Source: Azotobacter chroococcum (GTDB lineage: Bacteria > Pseudomonadota > Gammaproteobacteria > Pseudomonadales > Pseudomonadaceae). Taken from it: a stretch of DNA of 64,000 nt. The notes under the pieces were generated by a model that saw only the letters and a program-made list of their open reading frames with translations, was not told the origin of the DNA and did no database searches. Location: the NCBI RefSeq assembly GCF_004339665.1, contig NZ_SMMU01000002.1, forward strand, positions 310,001-374,000. The letters run 5' to 3'. This document shows positions 44,624 to 54,853 of the stretch, in pieces; position 1 is the stretch's first letter; each line of letters begins with the position of its first letter. A program made the position numbers and the translations under genes.

Positions 44624-44640
44624 AGGGCCTCGCCTGGGCG

Positions 44641-45969
44641 TCAGTCGAGCAGGCTGCCGCGCAGGGAGTGGGGCAGGGCGTCGTCGATGCGCACCAGGAC
44701 GAACTGGCCGATCAGCCGCGGGTTGGCCGAGGGAAAGTTGACGATGCGGTTGTTCTCGGTGCGGCCCTGGAGCATGCCCGGGTCTTTCTTCGAGTAGTCG
44801 CTGACCAGGATGCGCTGGGTGCTGCCGACCATCCGTCGGCTGATCTCGAAGCCCTGCTGGGAGATGCGCTGCTGCAGGATCGAGAGGCGCTGCTTCTTCG
44901 CCTCTTCCGGGGTGTCGTCGGCCAGTTCCGCCGCCGGCGTGCCGGGGCGCGCGCTGTAGACGAAGGAGTAGGAGAAGTCGAAGCCGACCTCTTCGATCAG
45001 CTTCATGGTCTGCGCGAAGTCCTCCTCGGTCTCGCCGGGGAAGCCGACGATGAAGTCCGAGCTGATGCTGATCTCCGGCACCGCCGCCTTCAGCTTGCGG
45101 ATCCGCGACTTGTACTCCAGCGCGGTGTGGTTGCGCTTCATCGCCGCGAGAATCCGGTCGGAGCCGGACTGCACCGGCAGGTGGATGAACTTCACCAGCT
45201 CGGGAATCTCCGCATGGGCCTGGATGAGGGCGTCGGAGAACTCCAGCGGGTGGCTGGTGGTGTAGCGCAGGCGCTCGATACCGTCGATGGCGGCCACCAG
45301 GTAGAGCAGTTCGGCGAAGTCGACCAGGCGCCCGTCGTCGGCCGTGCCGCGGTAGCCGTTGACGTTCTGGCCGAGCAGGGTGACCTCGCGCACGCCGTTC
45401 TCGGCCAGGTGGATGACCTCGGCGAGCACGTCCTCCGGCGGCCGGCTGACCTCCTCGCCACGAGTGTAGGGCACCACGCAGAAGCTGCAGTACTTGCTGC
45501 AGCCTTCCATCACCGAGACGAAGGCGCTGGGACCGTCGACCCGCGGTTCGGGCAGGCGGTCGAACTTCTCGATCTCCGGGAAGGAGACGTCCACCTGCGG
45601 CTTTTGCGTGGTCCGCGCGGCGTCGATCATCTCCGGCAGGCGGTGCAGGGTCTGCGGGCCGAACACCACGTCGACGTAGGGCGCGCGCTCGCGGATCGCC
45701 GCGCCTTCCTGGCTGGCCACGCAGCCGCCGACGCCGATCACCAGCGCCGGATTCTGCTTCTTCAGCTCGCGCCAGCGGCCCAGCTGGGAGAACACCTTTT
45801 CCTGGGCCTTCTCGCGGATCGAGCAGGTATTGAGGAGGATGACGTCGGCTTCCGCCGGGTTCTCGGTGAGTTCCAGAGCCTGGTGCTCACCCAGCAGGTC
45901 GGCCATGCGCGAGCTGTCGTACTCGTTCATCTGGCAGCCGTGGGTTTCGATGAAAAGCTTCTTGGCCAT
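44641..45969 (-). CDS. miaB: tRNA-2-methylthio-N6-dimethylallyladenosine synthase
   Basis: Radical-SAM methylthiotransferase for A37 of tRNAs reading UNN codons. Cluster residues are in [20 protein letters not shown] and the SAM motif [15 protein letters not shown], with GGCVASQEG between. A TRAM domain closes the 442 residues. The start [13 protein letters not shown] matches the family; the longer frame to 46086 runs through the 66-bp repeat element. Confidence 0.96.
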   Translation of the reverse strand: MAKKLFIETHGCQMNEYDSSRMADLLGEHQALELTENPAEADVILLNTCSIREKAQEKVFSQLGRWRELKKQNPALVIGVGGCVASQEGAAIRERAPYVDVVFGPQTLHRLPEMIDAARTTQKPQVDVSFPEIEKFDRLPEPRVDGPSAFVSVMEGCSKYCSFCVVPYTRGEEVSRPPEDVLAEVIHLAENGVREVTLLGQNVNGYRGTADDGRLVDFAELLYLVAAIDGIERLRYTTSHPLEFSDALIQAHAEIPELVKFIHLPVQSGSDRILAAMKRNHTALEYKSRIRKLKAAVPEISISSDFIVGFPGETEEDFAQTMKLIEEVGFDFSYSFVYSARPGTPAAELADDTPEEAKKQRLSILQQRISQQGFEISRRMVGSTQRILVSDYSKKDPGMLQGRTENNRIVNFPSANPRLIGQFVLVRIDDALPHSLRGSLLD

Positions 45970-46040
45970 GGGGGTCCGGTCTGGGTGATTCGAAAGACCG
46001 CGCATTATAGGTAGGCGCGAAAGGCTCGGCCAGAGAGGTC

Positions 46041-46126
46041 GGGCGGCTGGCAGGGCAATCGCATGAAGCGAAATGTCGGCATGCATACGCCCCTACACGT
46101 TCATGCGATTGCCCTGGGGCGGCTGG
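46041..46126. mobile_element. 66-bp mini inverted-repeat insertion with 10-bp direct repeats
   Basis: CAGGGCAATCGCATGAA (46051-46067) and its exact reverse complement (46100-46116) enclose 32 bases. Directly outside each end is an identical GGGCGGCTGG (46041-46050 and 46117-46126). Perfect 17-bp terminal repeats plus a flanking 10-bp duplication is the signature of a very small non-autonomous transposition unit. It lies between the divergent miaB and DUF1820 genes, where it could also act as a hairpin in either leader. Confidence 0.7.
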
Positions 46127-46197
46127 TGCGCCGGCGGTCTGCCGCGGCCCCTGTGCTATCCTTCGCAGCCCCTTTGCAGCGATTTCCCCGCAGTCCG

Positions 46198-46530
46198 ATG
46201 AGCAAGCGCGACGCCACGATCTACAAGGTGATCTTCCTCAACCAGGGCCAGGTCTACGAGCTGTACGCCAGGCAGATCCGCCAGAGCGATCTGTGGGGCT
46301 TTCTGGAGATCGAGGAGCTGGTCTTCGGCGAACGCACCCAGGTGGTGATCGATCCCGGCGAGGAGCGCCTGCGCAGCCAGTTCGAGGGCGTGCAGCGCAG
46401 CTTCGTGCCGCTGCACGCGATCGTCCGCATCGACGCGGTGGAGCGCCTGGGCACGGCGCGGATCAGCGAGGCCAGGGGCGGCGGCAATGTCACGCCGTTC
46501 CCGCTGCCGCCGACGCCGGACAAGGGCTGA
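46198..46530 (+). CDS. DUF1820 family protein
   Basis: A 110-residue protein conserved next to miaB in pseudomonads (PA3979 type). SKRDATIYKVIFLNQGQVYE and the DLWGFLEIEELVFGER block define it; function unknown. The ATG at 46198 gives the conserved N-terminus, whereas the longer frame from 46063 starts within the inverted-repeat element. A Pro-rich tail ends the protein. Confidence 0.88.
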   Translation: MSKRDATIYKVIFLNQGQVYELYARQIRQSDLWGFLEIEELVFGERTQVVIDPGEERLRSQFEGVQRSFVPLHAIVRIDAVERLGTARISEARGGGNVTPFPLPPTPDKG

Positions 46531-46542
46531 CGGGGCGCTGCG

Positions 46543-47088
46543 CTAGGGCAGCGGCGCGAACGGCGAGCGGCCTTCGAGGGCCTGCAGTTCCATGAGGTAG
46601 TTGCGGAAGATCTGGCCGAGCACCTGGGTGGCGATCTCCAGCTCGTCGCGGCTCATCTGTTCGGCGACCAGGTCGGCGCTGTCCAGGGCTTCCTCCGAGC
46701 CGTTCACCGCGGCCATCTTCAGCACGATGTAGGCCTGCACGTTGCTGGCCGGCACGCCCTCGCCGCGAAAGAACATCAGCCCCAGGCGGTGCTGCGCTTC
46801 GGCATGACCCTTGAGCGAGGCCTGCTCGAACCAGTTCAGCGCGCGGGACAGGTCGCGCGGGGTGCGCTTGCCGTCGTAGTAGAACTGGCCCAGCTCGTAC
46901 TCGGCCTGCAGGTCGCCGTTCTGCGCGGCCTGTTCGCAGCGCGACAGCGCCGCCGGCAGCTCTTCGGCGGGGCTGTCGAGGGCGCAGCTGCCCGGTGCCG
47001 GAATCAGCAGGGTGTTCTCCCCGGCCGCAACCGGCAGGGAGAGGGAAAATAGCAACAGGCAACCCAGGGTCAGGTTACGGCGGGTCAT
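46543..47088 (-). CDS. Exported Sel1-repeat protein
   Basis: A 181-residue protein with a signal peptide (LLLFSLSLPVAA-GENT) and two Sel1/TPR-like repeats: AEYELGQFYYDGKRTPRDLS followed by ALNWFEQASLKGHAEAQHRL and a partial third. The two Cys (CALD, RCEQ) could form a disulfide. It fits the PA3978-type gene next to hemL. The function is unknown; Sel1 proteins usually mediate protein contacts. Confidence 0.87.
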   Translation of the reverse strand: MTRRNLTLGCLLLFSLSLPVAAGENTLLIPAPGSCALDSPAEELPAALSRCEQAAQNGDLQAEYELGQFYYDGKRTPRDLSRALNWFEQASLKGHAEAQHRLGLMFFRGEGVPASNVQAYIVLKMAAVNGSEEALDSADLVAEQMSRDELEIATQVLGQIFRNYLMELQALEGRSPFAPLP

Positions 47089-47125
47089 GGAATCGCTGCG
47101 CCTCGAGTCGGAGCGGGCGGTCGCC

Positions 47126-47148
47126 CGGCCGGCAAAGTGTGCCGGCCG
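47126..47148. other. Hairpin upstream of the Sel1 gene
   Basis: CGGCCGGC and GCCGGCCG form a perfect 8-bp stem with a 7-base loop, between the Sel1-repeat gene start and the hemL end. It has no T-run and may stabilise the hemL 3' end. Confidence 0.4.
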
Positions 47149-47244
47149 CCACATTATGAATAAGCGGCGCCGGCCTTACAAAGCCTTTGCCGCCTTTTTC
47201 CCGCCCCCGCAACCGCAAGACCGCCGCGGATGGCGATCCGCCAT

Positions 47245-48534
47245 TCAGCCCCTGGCGAGCGCGGCGAAGGCGCGCTCGGCGGCGTCGAGGGTGATCGACA
47301 GCTCCGCCTCGCCATGGGCGATCGAGGTGAAGCCGGCCTCGAAGGCGGAAGGCGCGAGGTAGACGCCGCCGTCCAGCATCAGATGGAAGAAACGCTTGAA
47401 GCGCTCGGCATCGCTGGCCATCACATCGTTGAAGGTGACGATGTCGTCGGCGCCGCTGAAATACAGGCCGAACATGCCGCCGACCTGGGTGGTGACGAAG
47501 GGGATGCCGGCGGCATCGGCGCGCTGCTGCAGACCGTCGAGCATGCGCGCGGTGTAGTCGCTCAGCTCGGCGTGGAAGCCTGGGCGGCTGATCAGCCTGA
47601 GGCTGGCGAGGCCCGCGGCCATCGCCAGCGGATTGCCGGACAGGGTACCGGCCTGATAGACCGGACCCAGCGGGGCGATGCATTCCATGATCGCCCGCTT
47701 GCCGCCGAAGCAGCCGACCGGCATGCCGCCGCCGACGATCTTGCCGAAGGTCGAGAGGTCCGGGGTGACGCCGTAGTGCGCCTGGGCACCGCCCAGGGCG
47801 ACGCGGAAACCGGTCATCACCTCGTCGAAGATCAGCACCACGCCGTGCCTGTCGCACTGCTCGCGCAGCCCCTCGAGAAAGCCCGGCGCCGGCGGCACGC
47901 AGTTCATGTTGCCGGCCACCGGCTCGACGATGATGCAGGCGATGTCCCGGCCGACCTCGGCGAGGGTCCGCTCCACCGCGGCCAGGTCGTTGTAAGGCAG
48001 GGTCAGGGTGTGCCTGGCGAAGGCCGCCGGCACGCCGGGCGAGCTGGGCACGCCGAGGGTCAGGGCGCCGGAGCCGGCCTTGACCAGCAGGCTGTCGGAG
48101 TGGCCGTGGTAGCAGCCCTCGAACTTGATGATGGTGTCGCGGCCGGTGTAGCCGCGGGCCAGGCGGATCGCGCTCATGGTCGCCTCGGTGCCGGAACTGA
48201 CCATGCGCACCATGTCCATCGACGGCACCAGCGCGCAGACCAGCTCGGCCATCTCGGTTTCCAGGGCGGTCGGCGCACCGTAGGAGAGGCCGTGTTCCAG
48301 CTGCCTGCGCACCGCATCGAGCACTTCCGGGTGGCTGTGGCCGAGGATCATCGGGCCCCAGGAGCCGACGTAGTCGACGTAGCGCTTGTCGTCCTCGTCG
48401 ATGACGTAGGCGCCTTGCGCGTGCTTGAAGAACAGCGGGGTGCCGCCGACGCCACGGAAGGCGCGCACCGGCGAGTTGACGCCGCCGGGGATGTGCTTCT
48501 GGGCGTTGGCGAAGAGGGTTTCGGAACGGGACAT
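47245..48534 (-). CDS. hemL: Glutamate-1-semialdehyde 2,1-aminomutase
   Basis: PLP enzyme making 5-aminolevulinate for haem. It has the family start [20 protein letters not shown], the PLP Lys in [14 protein letters not shown], and [16 protein letters not shown]. Length is 429 residues. It lies downstream of thiE with a 56-bp gap, as in Pseudomonas. Confidence 0.97.
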   Translation of the reverse strand: MSRSETLFANAQKHIPGGVNSPVRAFRGVGGTPLFFKHAQGAYVIDEDDKRYVDYVGSWGPMILGHSHPEVLDAVRRQLEHGLSYGAPTALETEMAELVCALVPSMDMVRMVSSGTEATMSAIRLARGYTGRDTIIKFEGCYHGHSDSLLVKAGSGALTLGVPSSPGVPAAFARHTLTLPYNDLAAVERTLAEVGRDIACIIVEPVAGNMNCVPPAPGFLEGLREQCDRHGVVLIFDEVMTGFRVALGGAQAHYGVTPDLSTFGKIVGGGMPVGCFGGKRAIMECIAPLGPVYQAGTLSGNPLAMAAGLASLRLISRPGFHAELSDYTARMLDGLQQRADAAGIPFVTTQVGGMFGLYFSGADDIVTFNDVMASDAERFKRFFHLMLDGGVYLAPSAFEAGFTSIAHGEAELSITLDAAERAFAALARG

Positions 48535-48590
48535 GTGGGCCTCGCAAGCTTAAGGCGGCGCCGCGCGGCGGGCGCCACCGTGAGGGGAAA

Positions 48591-49220
48591 TCAGGAGTCT
48601 TCGAACAGTTGGCTGAAGGCGCGGGCGCGGCGCTCGACCTCGGCGGCGTTCTCGGCGGCGAACAGCGCATGGATCACCGCGACCATGGCGGCGCCGCGGC
48701 CGATCAGCTCCGGCGCGTTGTCCAGGGTCACGCCGCCGATGGCCACCAGCGGCTGGGCAAAGCGCGCGCGGGCCTCTTCCAGCAGTTCGGGGCTGGCCGG
48801 CGGCGCGCCGGGCTTGGTCGAGGAGTCGAAGAAGCGGCCGAAGGCCAGATAGCTGGCGCCGTCGGCGGCGGCCTGCTCGGCCAGCTCCAGCTGCCCGTGG
48901 CAGGTGGCGCCGAGGACCACCCTGGGACCGAGCAGGGCGCGGGCGGCGGACAGCGAGCCGTCCTGCTGGCCGAGATGCAGGCCGACGCCCAGGCGCGTGG
49001 CCAGCTCGAGGTCGTCGTTGATGATCAACTGCGCGCCGTGGCGCAGGCAGAGGTCGCGCAGCGCCTCGGCCTCGCGCAGCCGGCGGGCATCGTCGTCGGA
49101 CTTGTCGCGATACTGCAGCAGCCGGGCGCCGCCCTCGAGCGCGGCTTCGACATAGGGCAGCAGCTTGCCGCCGGCGAGCAGCTGGCTGTCGGTGATAGCG
49201 TAGAGACCGCGTAGTTTCAT
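48591..49220 (-). CDS. thiE: Thiamine-phosphate synthase
   Basis: Joins HMP-PP and thiazole phosphate to form thiamine phosphate. A 209-residue TIM barrel with [13 protein letters not shown], the pyrimidine-site [14 protein letters not shown], and [16 protein letters not shown], plus the [16 protein letters not shown] loop. It lies between thiD and hemL. Confidence 0.95.
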   Translation of the reverse strand: MKLRGLYAITDSQLLAGGKLLPYVEAALEGGARLLQYRDKSDDDARRLREAEALRDLCLRHGAQLIINDDLELATRLGVGLHLGQQDGSLSAARALLGPRVVLGATCHGQLELAEQAAADGASYLAFGRFFDSSTKPGAPPASPELLEEARARFAQPLVAIGGVTLDNAPELIGRGAAMVAVIHALFAAENAAEVERRARAFSQLFEDS

Positions 49221-49323
49221 GGTGGATTCGCCTCGTCTGCGAAGGGCCGGCGGAAGTTGCCGGGGACTGACCGTCCCCGGCCAGTCAAGCCGATGCGCCC
49301 GGCCTGCGCCAGGCGCTGCCGGA

Positions 49324-50121
49324 TCAGTTGCCGAAATCCAGCGGCAGGCGGCGCGGCACGTACTGGCCGTGGCCCGGTGCCTCGGCGTCGCGCAGGGTGC
49401 GCCAGGTGTAGTCGAGCGCCGAGCGCACCGCGCTGGTCAGCTCTTCGCCGAGGGCCAGGCGGCCGGCCAGGGCGCTGGCCAGGGTGCAGCCGGAGCCGTG
49501 GTAGCTGCCCGGCAGGCGCACGCAGGTGAAGGTCCGGGCGCCGCCGTCCCGCGAGTACAGGCGGTTGTGCACCTCGCTCTCGTCGCCGTGGCCGCCGGTG
49601 ATCAGCAGGTGCTCGCAGTGCTCGAGCAGCCGCTCGGCGCAGGCATCGGCGCTGCCTTCCGGCAGTTCGGCGAGCAGGCGCGCCTCCGGCAGGTTCGGGG
49701 TGGCGATGCGACAAAGCGGCAACAGGCGCTCGCGGATCGCCTGGCCGACCTCGTCCTTGCCCAGCGCGCCGCCACCGCCGGCGCGCAGCACCGGGTCGCA
49801 GACCAGCGGCACGCCGGGTAGGCGCCGGGCGATCGCGGCGACGGTGTCGACCATCTCCAGCGAGCCGAGCATGCCCAGCTTGATCGCGGCGACCGGCAGG
49901 TCGGCGATCACCGCCTCGGCCTGGGCCAGCACCCAGGCCGGCTCGAGCACGCGGAAATCGCTGACGTTGCAGGTGTCCTGCACGGTCAGCGCGGTGACCG
50001 CCGGCGCGGCGTGGCAGCCCTGGGCGAGCAGGGCCTCGATGTCCGCCTGCAGGCCGGCGCCGCCACTGGGATCGTGGCCGGACAGGCAGAGGACGACGGG
50101 ACGGGAGTTCGGCATGTTCAT
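49324..50121 (-). CDS. thiD: Hydroxymethylpyrimidine/phosphomethylpyrimidine kinase
   Basis: Phosphorylates HMP and HMP-P for thiamine synthesis. Ribokinase fold with [19 protein letters not shown] near the N-terminus, [12 protein letters not shown], and [20 protein letters not shown] for the anion hole. Starts at 50121 or 50115 are equally possible, and a GTG at 50139 is in frame; 50121 gives 265 residues. No TPP riboswitch is visible upstream. The PA3974 and PA3973 equivalents that follow in P. aeruginosa are missing here. Confidence 0.94.
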   Translation of the reverse strand: MNMPNSRPVVLCLSGHDPSGGAGLQADIEALLAQGCHAAPAVTALTVQDTCNVSDFRVLEPAWVLAQAEAVIADLPVAAIKLGMLGSLEMVDTVAAIARRLPGVPLVCDPVLRAGGGGALGKDEVGQAIRERLLPLCRIATPNLPEARLLAELPEGSADACAERLLEHCEHLLITGGHGDESEVHNRLYSRDGGARTFTCVRLPGSYHGSGCTLASALAGRLALGEELTSAVRSALDYTWRTLRDAEAPGHGQYVPRRLPLDFGN

Positions 50122-50234
50122 GGCGTGCGAGCTTACCACTAATCGCCCGGGCCGAACTCCCGTCGGATGCGTCCGCCGCGCGGCATCCCGCGTGCTTCAC
50201 TCAACGGGGCAAACGCCCGCCGAGGACCGCCCCC

Positions 50235-51884
50235 ATGGACCTGCACCAGTACGCCGAAACCCACGAGGTGACCAACCAGGTGCCGCCCCTGGACGGCGCC
50301 AACCTCTACCGCATCGACCGGCCGCTGCAGGAATGGCTGTGCCGCTACGACGGCGACTGGGCGGACCGGCAGCTGGAGGCCTACGGCGCGCTGGCCGGCG
50401 GGCCGCTGCTGGCGGCGGGTTTCGCCGCCAACGAGAACCGGCCGGTGCTGCGCAGCCACGACCGCTACGGCCATCGCATCGACCAGGTGGACTTCCACCC
50501 CGCCTATCATGAGCTGATGGCCACGGCCATCGACCACGGCCTGCCGGCGCTGCCCTGGCGCGAGCCGCGCCCCGGCGCCCAGGTGGCCCGCGCCGGGCTG
50601 ATGTACCTGCACAACCAGGTCGAGGCCGGCAGCGCCTGCCCGCTGACCATGACCTTCGCCAGCGTGGCGGCGCTGCGCCAGCAGCCGGAGATCGCCGAGC
50701 GCTGGCTGCCCAAGGTGCTGGCCGGCGACTACGATCCGCGCAACCTGCCGATGGAGCGCAAGAGCGGCGTCACCCTCGGCATGGCGATGACCGAGAAGCA
50801 GGGCGGCACCGACGTGCGCGCCAACACCACCCGCGCCTGGCCGGTCGGCGCCGCGGGGCCGGGACAGGCCTACGAACTGCTCGGCCACAAGTGGTTCTGC
50901 TCGGCGCCGATGAGCGACGCCTTCCTGACCCTGGCCTGGAGCGACGGCGGGCTGTCCTGCTTCCTGCTGCCGCGCCACCGCCCGGACGGCGGACGCAACC
51001 AGCTGTACATCCAGCGCCTGAAGAACAAGCTGGGCAACTGGTCGAACGCCTCCGCCGAGGTGGAGTACCGCGGCGCCCTGGCCTGGATGATCGGCGAGGA
51101 GGGGCGCGGCGTGAGCACCATCCTGGAGATGGTCGGCCTGACCCGCTTCGACTGCATGATCGGCTCCAGCGCGCTGATGCGCCAGGCGCTGACCCAGGCG
51201 CTGCACCATTGCGCGCACCGCCTGGTCGGCGGCCAGGTGCTGATCGAGCATGCGCTGATGCAGAACGTGCTGGCCGACCTGGCCCTGGAGAGCGAGGCCG
51301 CGCTGGCCCTCACCCTGCGCCTGGCGCGGGCGCTGGACCACGGCGAGGACGAACGCGAGCGGCTGCTCGCCCGGCTGCTCACCGCGATCGGCAAGTACTG
51401 GATCTGCAAGCGCGCCCCGGAAATGATCGGCGAGGCCGCCGAGTGCCTGGGCGGCGCCGGCTACGTCGAGGAGGGCATCCTGCCGCGGCTGTACCGCGAG
51501 GCGCCGGTCAACTCGATCTGGGAGGGCTCGGGCAACGTGCAGTGCCTGGACGTGCTGCGCGTGCTCGGCAAGGAGCCGGAGGCGCTGGAGGCGCTGTTCG
51601 ACGAGCTGGACGGCGGCCACGGCGATGCGCGGCTCAAGGCGCGCATCGAATGGCTGCGCAAGGCGCTGGCCGACCGCACCGAGATCCACTACTGCGCCCG
51701 GCGGCTGGTCGAGGAACTGGCCGTGACCCTGCAGGCCGGGCTGCTGCTGGAGGCCGGCAACGCGGCGGTATCGGACGCCTTCATCCACAGCCGCCTCGGC
51801 GAGGGCGGTCGGGTCTACGGCACCCTGCCGCGCGGCCTGGACGTGGCCGGGCTGCTGGCGCGCAGCGCGCCGCAGCTCGGTTAG
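50235..51884 (+). CDS. AidB-like acyl-CoA dehydrogenase
   Basis: A 549-residue FAD enzyme of the acyl-CoA dehydrogenase superfamily. The N-terminal block HEVTNQVPPLDGANLY and the VEAGSACPLTMTFASVAAL region are characteristic of the AidB branch. The FAD motifs are GMAMTEKQGGTDVRANTTR and ECLGGAGYVEEGILPRLYRE, with NSIWEGSGNVQCLDVLRVL near the end. A role in DNA-alkylation response or fatty-acid oxidation cannot be settled from sequence. It is the last backbone gene before the siderophore cluster. Confidence 0.9.
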   Translation: MDLHQYAETHEVTNQVPPLDGANLYRIDRPLQEWLCRYDGDWADRQLEAYGALAGGPLLAAGFAANENRPVLRSHDRYGHRIDQVDFHPAYHELMATAIDHGLPALPWREPRPGAQVARAGLMYLHNQVEAGSACPLTMTFASVAALRQQPEIAERWLPKVLAGDYDPRNLPMERKSGVTLGMAMTEKQGGTDVRANTTRAWPVGAAGPGQAYELLGHKWFCSAPMSDAFLTLAWSDGGLSCFLLPRHRPDGGRNQLYIQRLKNKLGNWSNASAEVEYRGALAWMIGEEGRGVSTILEMVGLTRFDCMIGSSALMRQALTQALHHCAHRLVGGQVLIEHALMQNVLADLALESEAALALTLRLARALDHGEDERERLLARLLTAIGKYWICKRAPEMIGEAAECLGGAGYVEEGILPRLYREAPVNSIWEGSGNVQCLDVLRVLGKEPEALEALFDELDGGHGDARLKARIEWLRKALADRTEIHYCARRLVEELAVTLQAGLLLEAGNAAVSDAFIHSRLGEGGRVYGTLPRGLDVAGLLARSAPQLG

Positions 51885-51886
51885 TT

Positions 51887-53071
51887 TCAGGCCTCGAGGA
51901 ACAGCATCTGCGGCGGCTCGTGCATCAGAAAATGCTGGTGCGAGATGTTCCAGGCGTAGGCGCCGGCCAGGGTGAACACCAAGAGGTCGCCGACCGCCAG
52001 GGCGGCCACCGGCTGCTGGCGGGCCAGCATGTCCTTGGGCGTGCACAGCTGGCCGACCAGGGTCACCGGCTGGTTCTCCAGCTCGGCCGGTCGTTCGCCG
52101 CGGACCACCACGAAGGGATGGTCGTGGCCCTGGGCCGCCGGGGTGCGGAAGTGGTGGGTGCCGCCGCGGGCCACGGCGAAGTACTGGCCGTGGTTGCGCT
52201 TGATGTCCAGCACCTCCATCAGGTAGTAGCCGCAGGCGGCGCTGAGGAAGCGGCCGATCTCGAAGCGGATGCGCGTCCCGGCCATGCCTTCCTCGGCGAT
52301 CAATGCGGCAAGCCCCGCGCAGAAGCCCGGCCAGTCGAAGGAGCGGGCGTGGTCCTGGTAGTTGATGCCCATGCCGCCGCCGACGTTGAGCAGTTCCAGC
52401 TCCAGGCCGTGGCGCGCGTTCAGCTGGCGGAAGCAGCGGAAGTAGCTGCGCATCAGCTGCAGGTGGGCGGCGCTGTCCAGCTGGTGGGAGAGCAGGTGGA
52501 AGTGCAGGCCCTGAAGCTTCAGCCAGGGCTCGCCGGCGAGCAGTGCCAGGGCTTCGTCGAGGGCCTCCTCGTCGAGGCCGAAGGGCGTCGGCTTGCCGCC
52601 CATCACCAGGCGGCTGTCCGGCGCCTCGTCGAGCTTGAGGTTGAGCCGCAGCAGCACCGGGGCCGGACGGCCGTGGGCCCTGGCGACGACCGCCAGACGG
52701 CGCAGCTCGCCGAGGCTCTCGACGTGAAAGGCGGAGATCCCGCAGTCCATGGCGGCGGCCAGCTCGCTGTCCAGCTTGCCGGGGCCGCCGAAGATCAGCG
52801 GCTTGTCCGGATGACACTCGTGGAGCCAGCGCAGCTCGCCGCCGGAGGCCGCCTCGAAGCCGTCGACCCAGGGCGCCAGGGTGCGCAGGATCGGCGCCTC
52901 GGGGTTGGCCTTGGCGGCGTAGAACAGCTCGCAGCCGGCCGGCAGCGCCTCGCGCAGGGCGCGGGCATGGCGCGCCAGCGCCGGCAGGTCGTAGAGGTAG
53001 GCGCACAGCGGCTCGGAGCGGGAGCGGCGCAGCTCGGCGATGGCCTGCTGGACGGACGCGGGCAGGCTCAT
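51887..53071 (-). CDS. pvsE: PvsE-like PLP decarboxylase of siderophore synthesis
   Basis: Fold-III PLP decarboxylase (DAP/ornithine type) of 394 residues. The PLP Lys is in FYAAKANPEAPIL, glycine binding in LNVGGGMGINYQDH, and the C-terminal Cys in QLCTPKDM. It is the fifth and last gene of a pvsABCDE-ordered set. In vibrioferrin synthesis PvsE supplies the ethanolamine part by decarboxylating a serine unit; that substrate is assumed here from gene order. It overlaps the upstream synthetase by ATGA, and stops 2 bp from the convergent dehydrogenase. Confidence 0.88.
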   Translation of the reverse strand: MSLPASVQQAIAELRRSRSEPLCAYLYDLPALARHARALREALPAGCELFYAAKANPEAPILRTLAPWVDGFEAASGGELRWLHECHPDKPLIFGGPGKLDSELAAAMDCGISAFHVESLGELRRLAVVARAHGRPAPVLLRLNLKLDEAPDSRLVMGGKPTPFGLDEEALDEALALLAGEPWLKLQGLHFHLLSHQLDSAAHLQLMRSYFRCFRQLNARHGLELELLNVGGGMGINYQDHARSFDWPGFCAGLAALIAEEGMAGTRIRFEIGRFLSAACGYYLMEVLDIKRNHGQYFAVARGGTHHFRTPAAQGHDHPFVVVRGERPAELENQPVTLVGQLCTPKDMLARQQPVAALAVGDLLVFTLAGAYAWNISHQHFLMHEPPQMLFLEA

Positions 53072-54828
53072 CGGCACTCTCCACAGCAGGCCGCGGTCAG
53101 CGGATTGGGCAGGGCGGTGTAGCCGGCCTCGCGGTCGGCCTTCATCAGCAGGCGGGTCATGAAGTTCTCCTTGCTCGGCAGGGGCGCGCCGGCGCACAGC
53201 TCGCGCAGCGCCTGCGGCTCGCCGAGCGGCGCGCGCTGCGCTTCGAGGAGGTCGGCGATCTCGCGCCACAGGCGCTTCTCCAGCGCCGCGTCGCCGTTGG
53301 CCACATGGAACACCGCCTCGCCGAGGTTGTTGACCAGGGCGCAGTAGGCGACCCGTTTCCAGGCCTTGTCGGCGTCGTAGTGGAGCGAGGCGCGGGTGCG
53401 TTCGTCGAGGTGGGCCAGGCGCTCGGCCGGCCAGTGTTCGGGAACCAGCTTGGTGCCTTCCAGATCGCGGATCCACACCCGGCAGGGCAGGCCCTGGGCG
53501 TCGAGGCCGAGCAGGGTGTTCTGCAGGTGCGGCTCGAGCACCACGCCGTGGCGGAACAGGCAGTGCAGCGAGCCGCCGAGCAGCAGCCCGGCATAGGCGC
53601 GCAGCCAGCGCACGGCGGCTTCGGCCTGGTCGACGCCGAGCTGCGCCGCGCAGTGGGTGACCAGGGATTGGCAGGCGCTGATGCCGTCCAGGGTCCAGGT
53701 GAACAGGGCCATGGCGACCCGCGGCTGGTAGCGCGTGCGGCTGGCCTCGTCGAGATTCTGCCGGTAGAGGATGCCGAAGCACTCGGTGACCTCGCGGGCC
53801 TCCTCCGCGCTGCCGTAGGCGGACAGGTCCAGGGTGCTGGCGGCCGGCTCGGGCATCAGCGCGAAGCCCGGCTGGCTCTCGCCCAGCTCGCTCATCAGCG
53901 GGCCGAGCAGGCGGGTCAGGGCCACCGCGCTGTCCAGCTCGTACCAGGCGTTCTTGCGCACGCAGTTGGTCAGCCGCACGTGGATCGAGAACTTCAGGAA
54001 ATGGCTCAGCGCCGGATGGTAGAGGGTGCGCACCGAGGAGGTCGGGTAGAGCGCCAGGCCCTGCGGGCCGAGATATTCGAGCAGGCCGAGGTCGCGCACC
54101 CGCTGGACCAGCGGATCGGCCAGCACCCGGGAAACCTCCCAGGGGTGGCAGGGGTAGAGATGGTCGGCGCCGGCGATCTGCGCGAGCAGGCCGCGCGGGT
54201 CGTCGCCCTGATGGCGGATCAGCGCGGGATCGACGCGGAACCAGTGCAGCGGGAACTGTGCGCCGACTTCCGGCGAGCAGGCCAGCAGGTCGGCCTCGGA
54301 GACGCCGTCGCGGCTTTTCGGCGTCGGGTGCAGGGCGTGGCCCCAGACTTGGCCCTGCTCGGAATGCAGCAGGGTGTCGGCGGGATCGTGGTTGGCCGCG
54401 CGGGCGTGGGTGAGAAAGGTGCGGGTGATGCGCAGGCTGTTGTCGATCTGCTCGAGCAGCTCGCCGTGGCGCTCCGGACCGTTCATCGGGGCGAGCAGCA
54501 GGCGCGCCAGCTCGGCGGCGTCCAGCGGCCGCCAGCCCTGGCCGTGGCCCTTGAAGTAGGGCGGGCTGACGAAGCGGCAGCGGCCGAGCACGCTGGTGCG
54601 GTCGGCGAGCAGCGCCAGGCGGCTGCCGTCGGCGAGCCGGATGCCGATGCAGCGGCCTTCGGCATGACGCAGGCCCATCGGCAGGTCTTGGGCCTGGCAG
54701 TCGAGGGTGGCCTCGCCGCGGGGCAGGGCGTACTCGCGCAGGTAGCAGTTGAGCAGGCAGTCGATGGCGTGGCGCTGGGCCTCGCCGTCCAGGGTGCGTT
54801 CGTGGGGGGAGCGGGCGACACGGATCAT
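53068..54828 (-). CDS. pvsD: NRPS-independent siderophore synthetase (PvsD position)
   Basis: IucA/IucC-family ligase of 586 residues that condenses a citrate carboxylate with an amine or alcohol using ATP. Key blocks are LYPCHPWEVSRV, LYPTSSVRTLYHP with FSIHVRLTNCVRKN, and HGVVLEPHLQNTLLG. The C-terminal FhuF-like part ends ADREAGYTALPNPL. The ATG at 54828 has GGAG 8 bases upstream. Without the neighbouring MITE, the exporter stop codon would overlap this ATG as ATGA, so coupling was lost on insertion. Confidence 0.9.
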   Translation of the reverse strand: MIRVARSPHERTLDGEAQRHAIDCLLNCYLREYALPRGEATLDCQAQDLPMGLRHAEGRCIGIRLADGSRLALLADRTSVLGRCRFVSPPYFKGHGQGWRPLDAAELARLLLAPMNGPERHGELLEQIDNSLRITRTFLTHARAANHDPADTLLHSEQGQVWGHALHPTPKSRDGVSEADLLACSPEVGAQFPLHWFRVDPALIRHQGDDPRGLLAQIAGADHLYPCHPWEVSRVLADPLVQRVRDLGLLEYLGPQGLALYPTSSVRTLYHPALSHFLKFSIHVRLTNCVRKNAWYELDSAVALTRLLGPLMSELGESQPGFALMPEPAASTLDLSAYGSAEEAREVTECFGILYRQNLDEASRTRYQPRVAMALFTWTLDGISACQSLVTHCAAQLGVDQAEAAVRWLRAYAGLLLGGSLHCLFRHGVVLEPHLQNTLLGLDAQGLPCRVWIRDLEGTKLVPEHWPAERLAHLDERTRASLHYDADKAWKRVAYCALVNNLGEAVFHVANGDAALEKRLWREIADLLEAQRAPLGEPQALRELCAGAPLPSKENFMTRLLMKADREAGYTALPNPLTAACCGECR

Positions 54829-54853
54829 GGGGCAATCTCCGGCGAGCGTATGA

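Noticed and set aside
49100-49330. TPP riboswitch near thiE/thiD
   Set aside because: No thi-box-like conserved segment was recognisable upstream of either gene.
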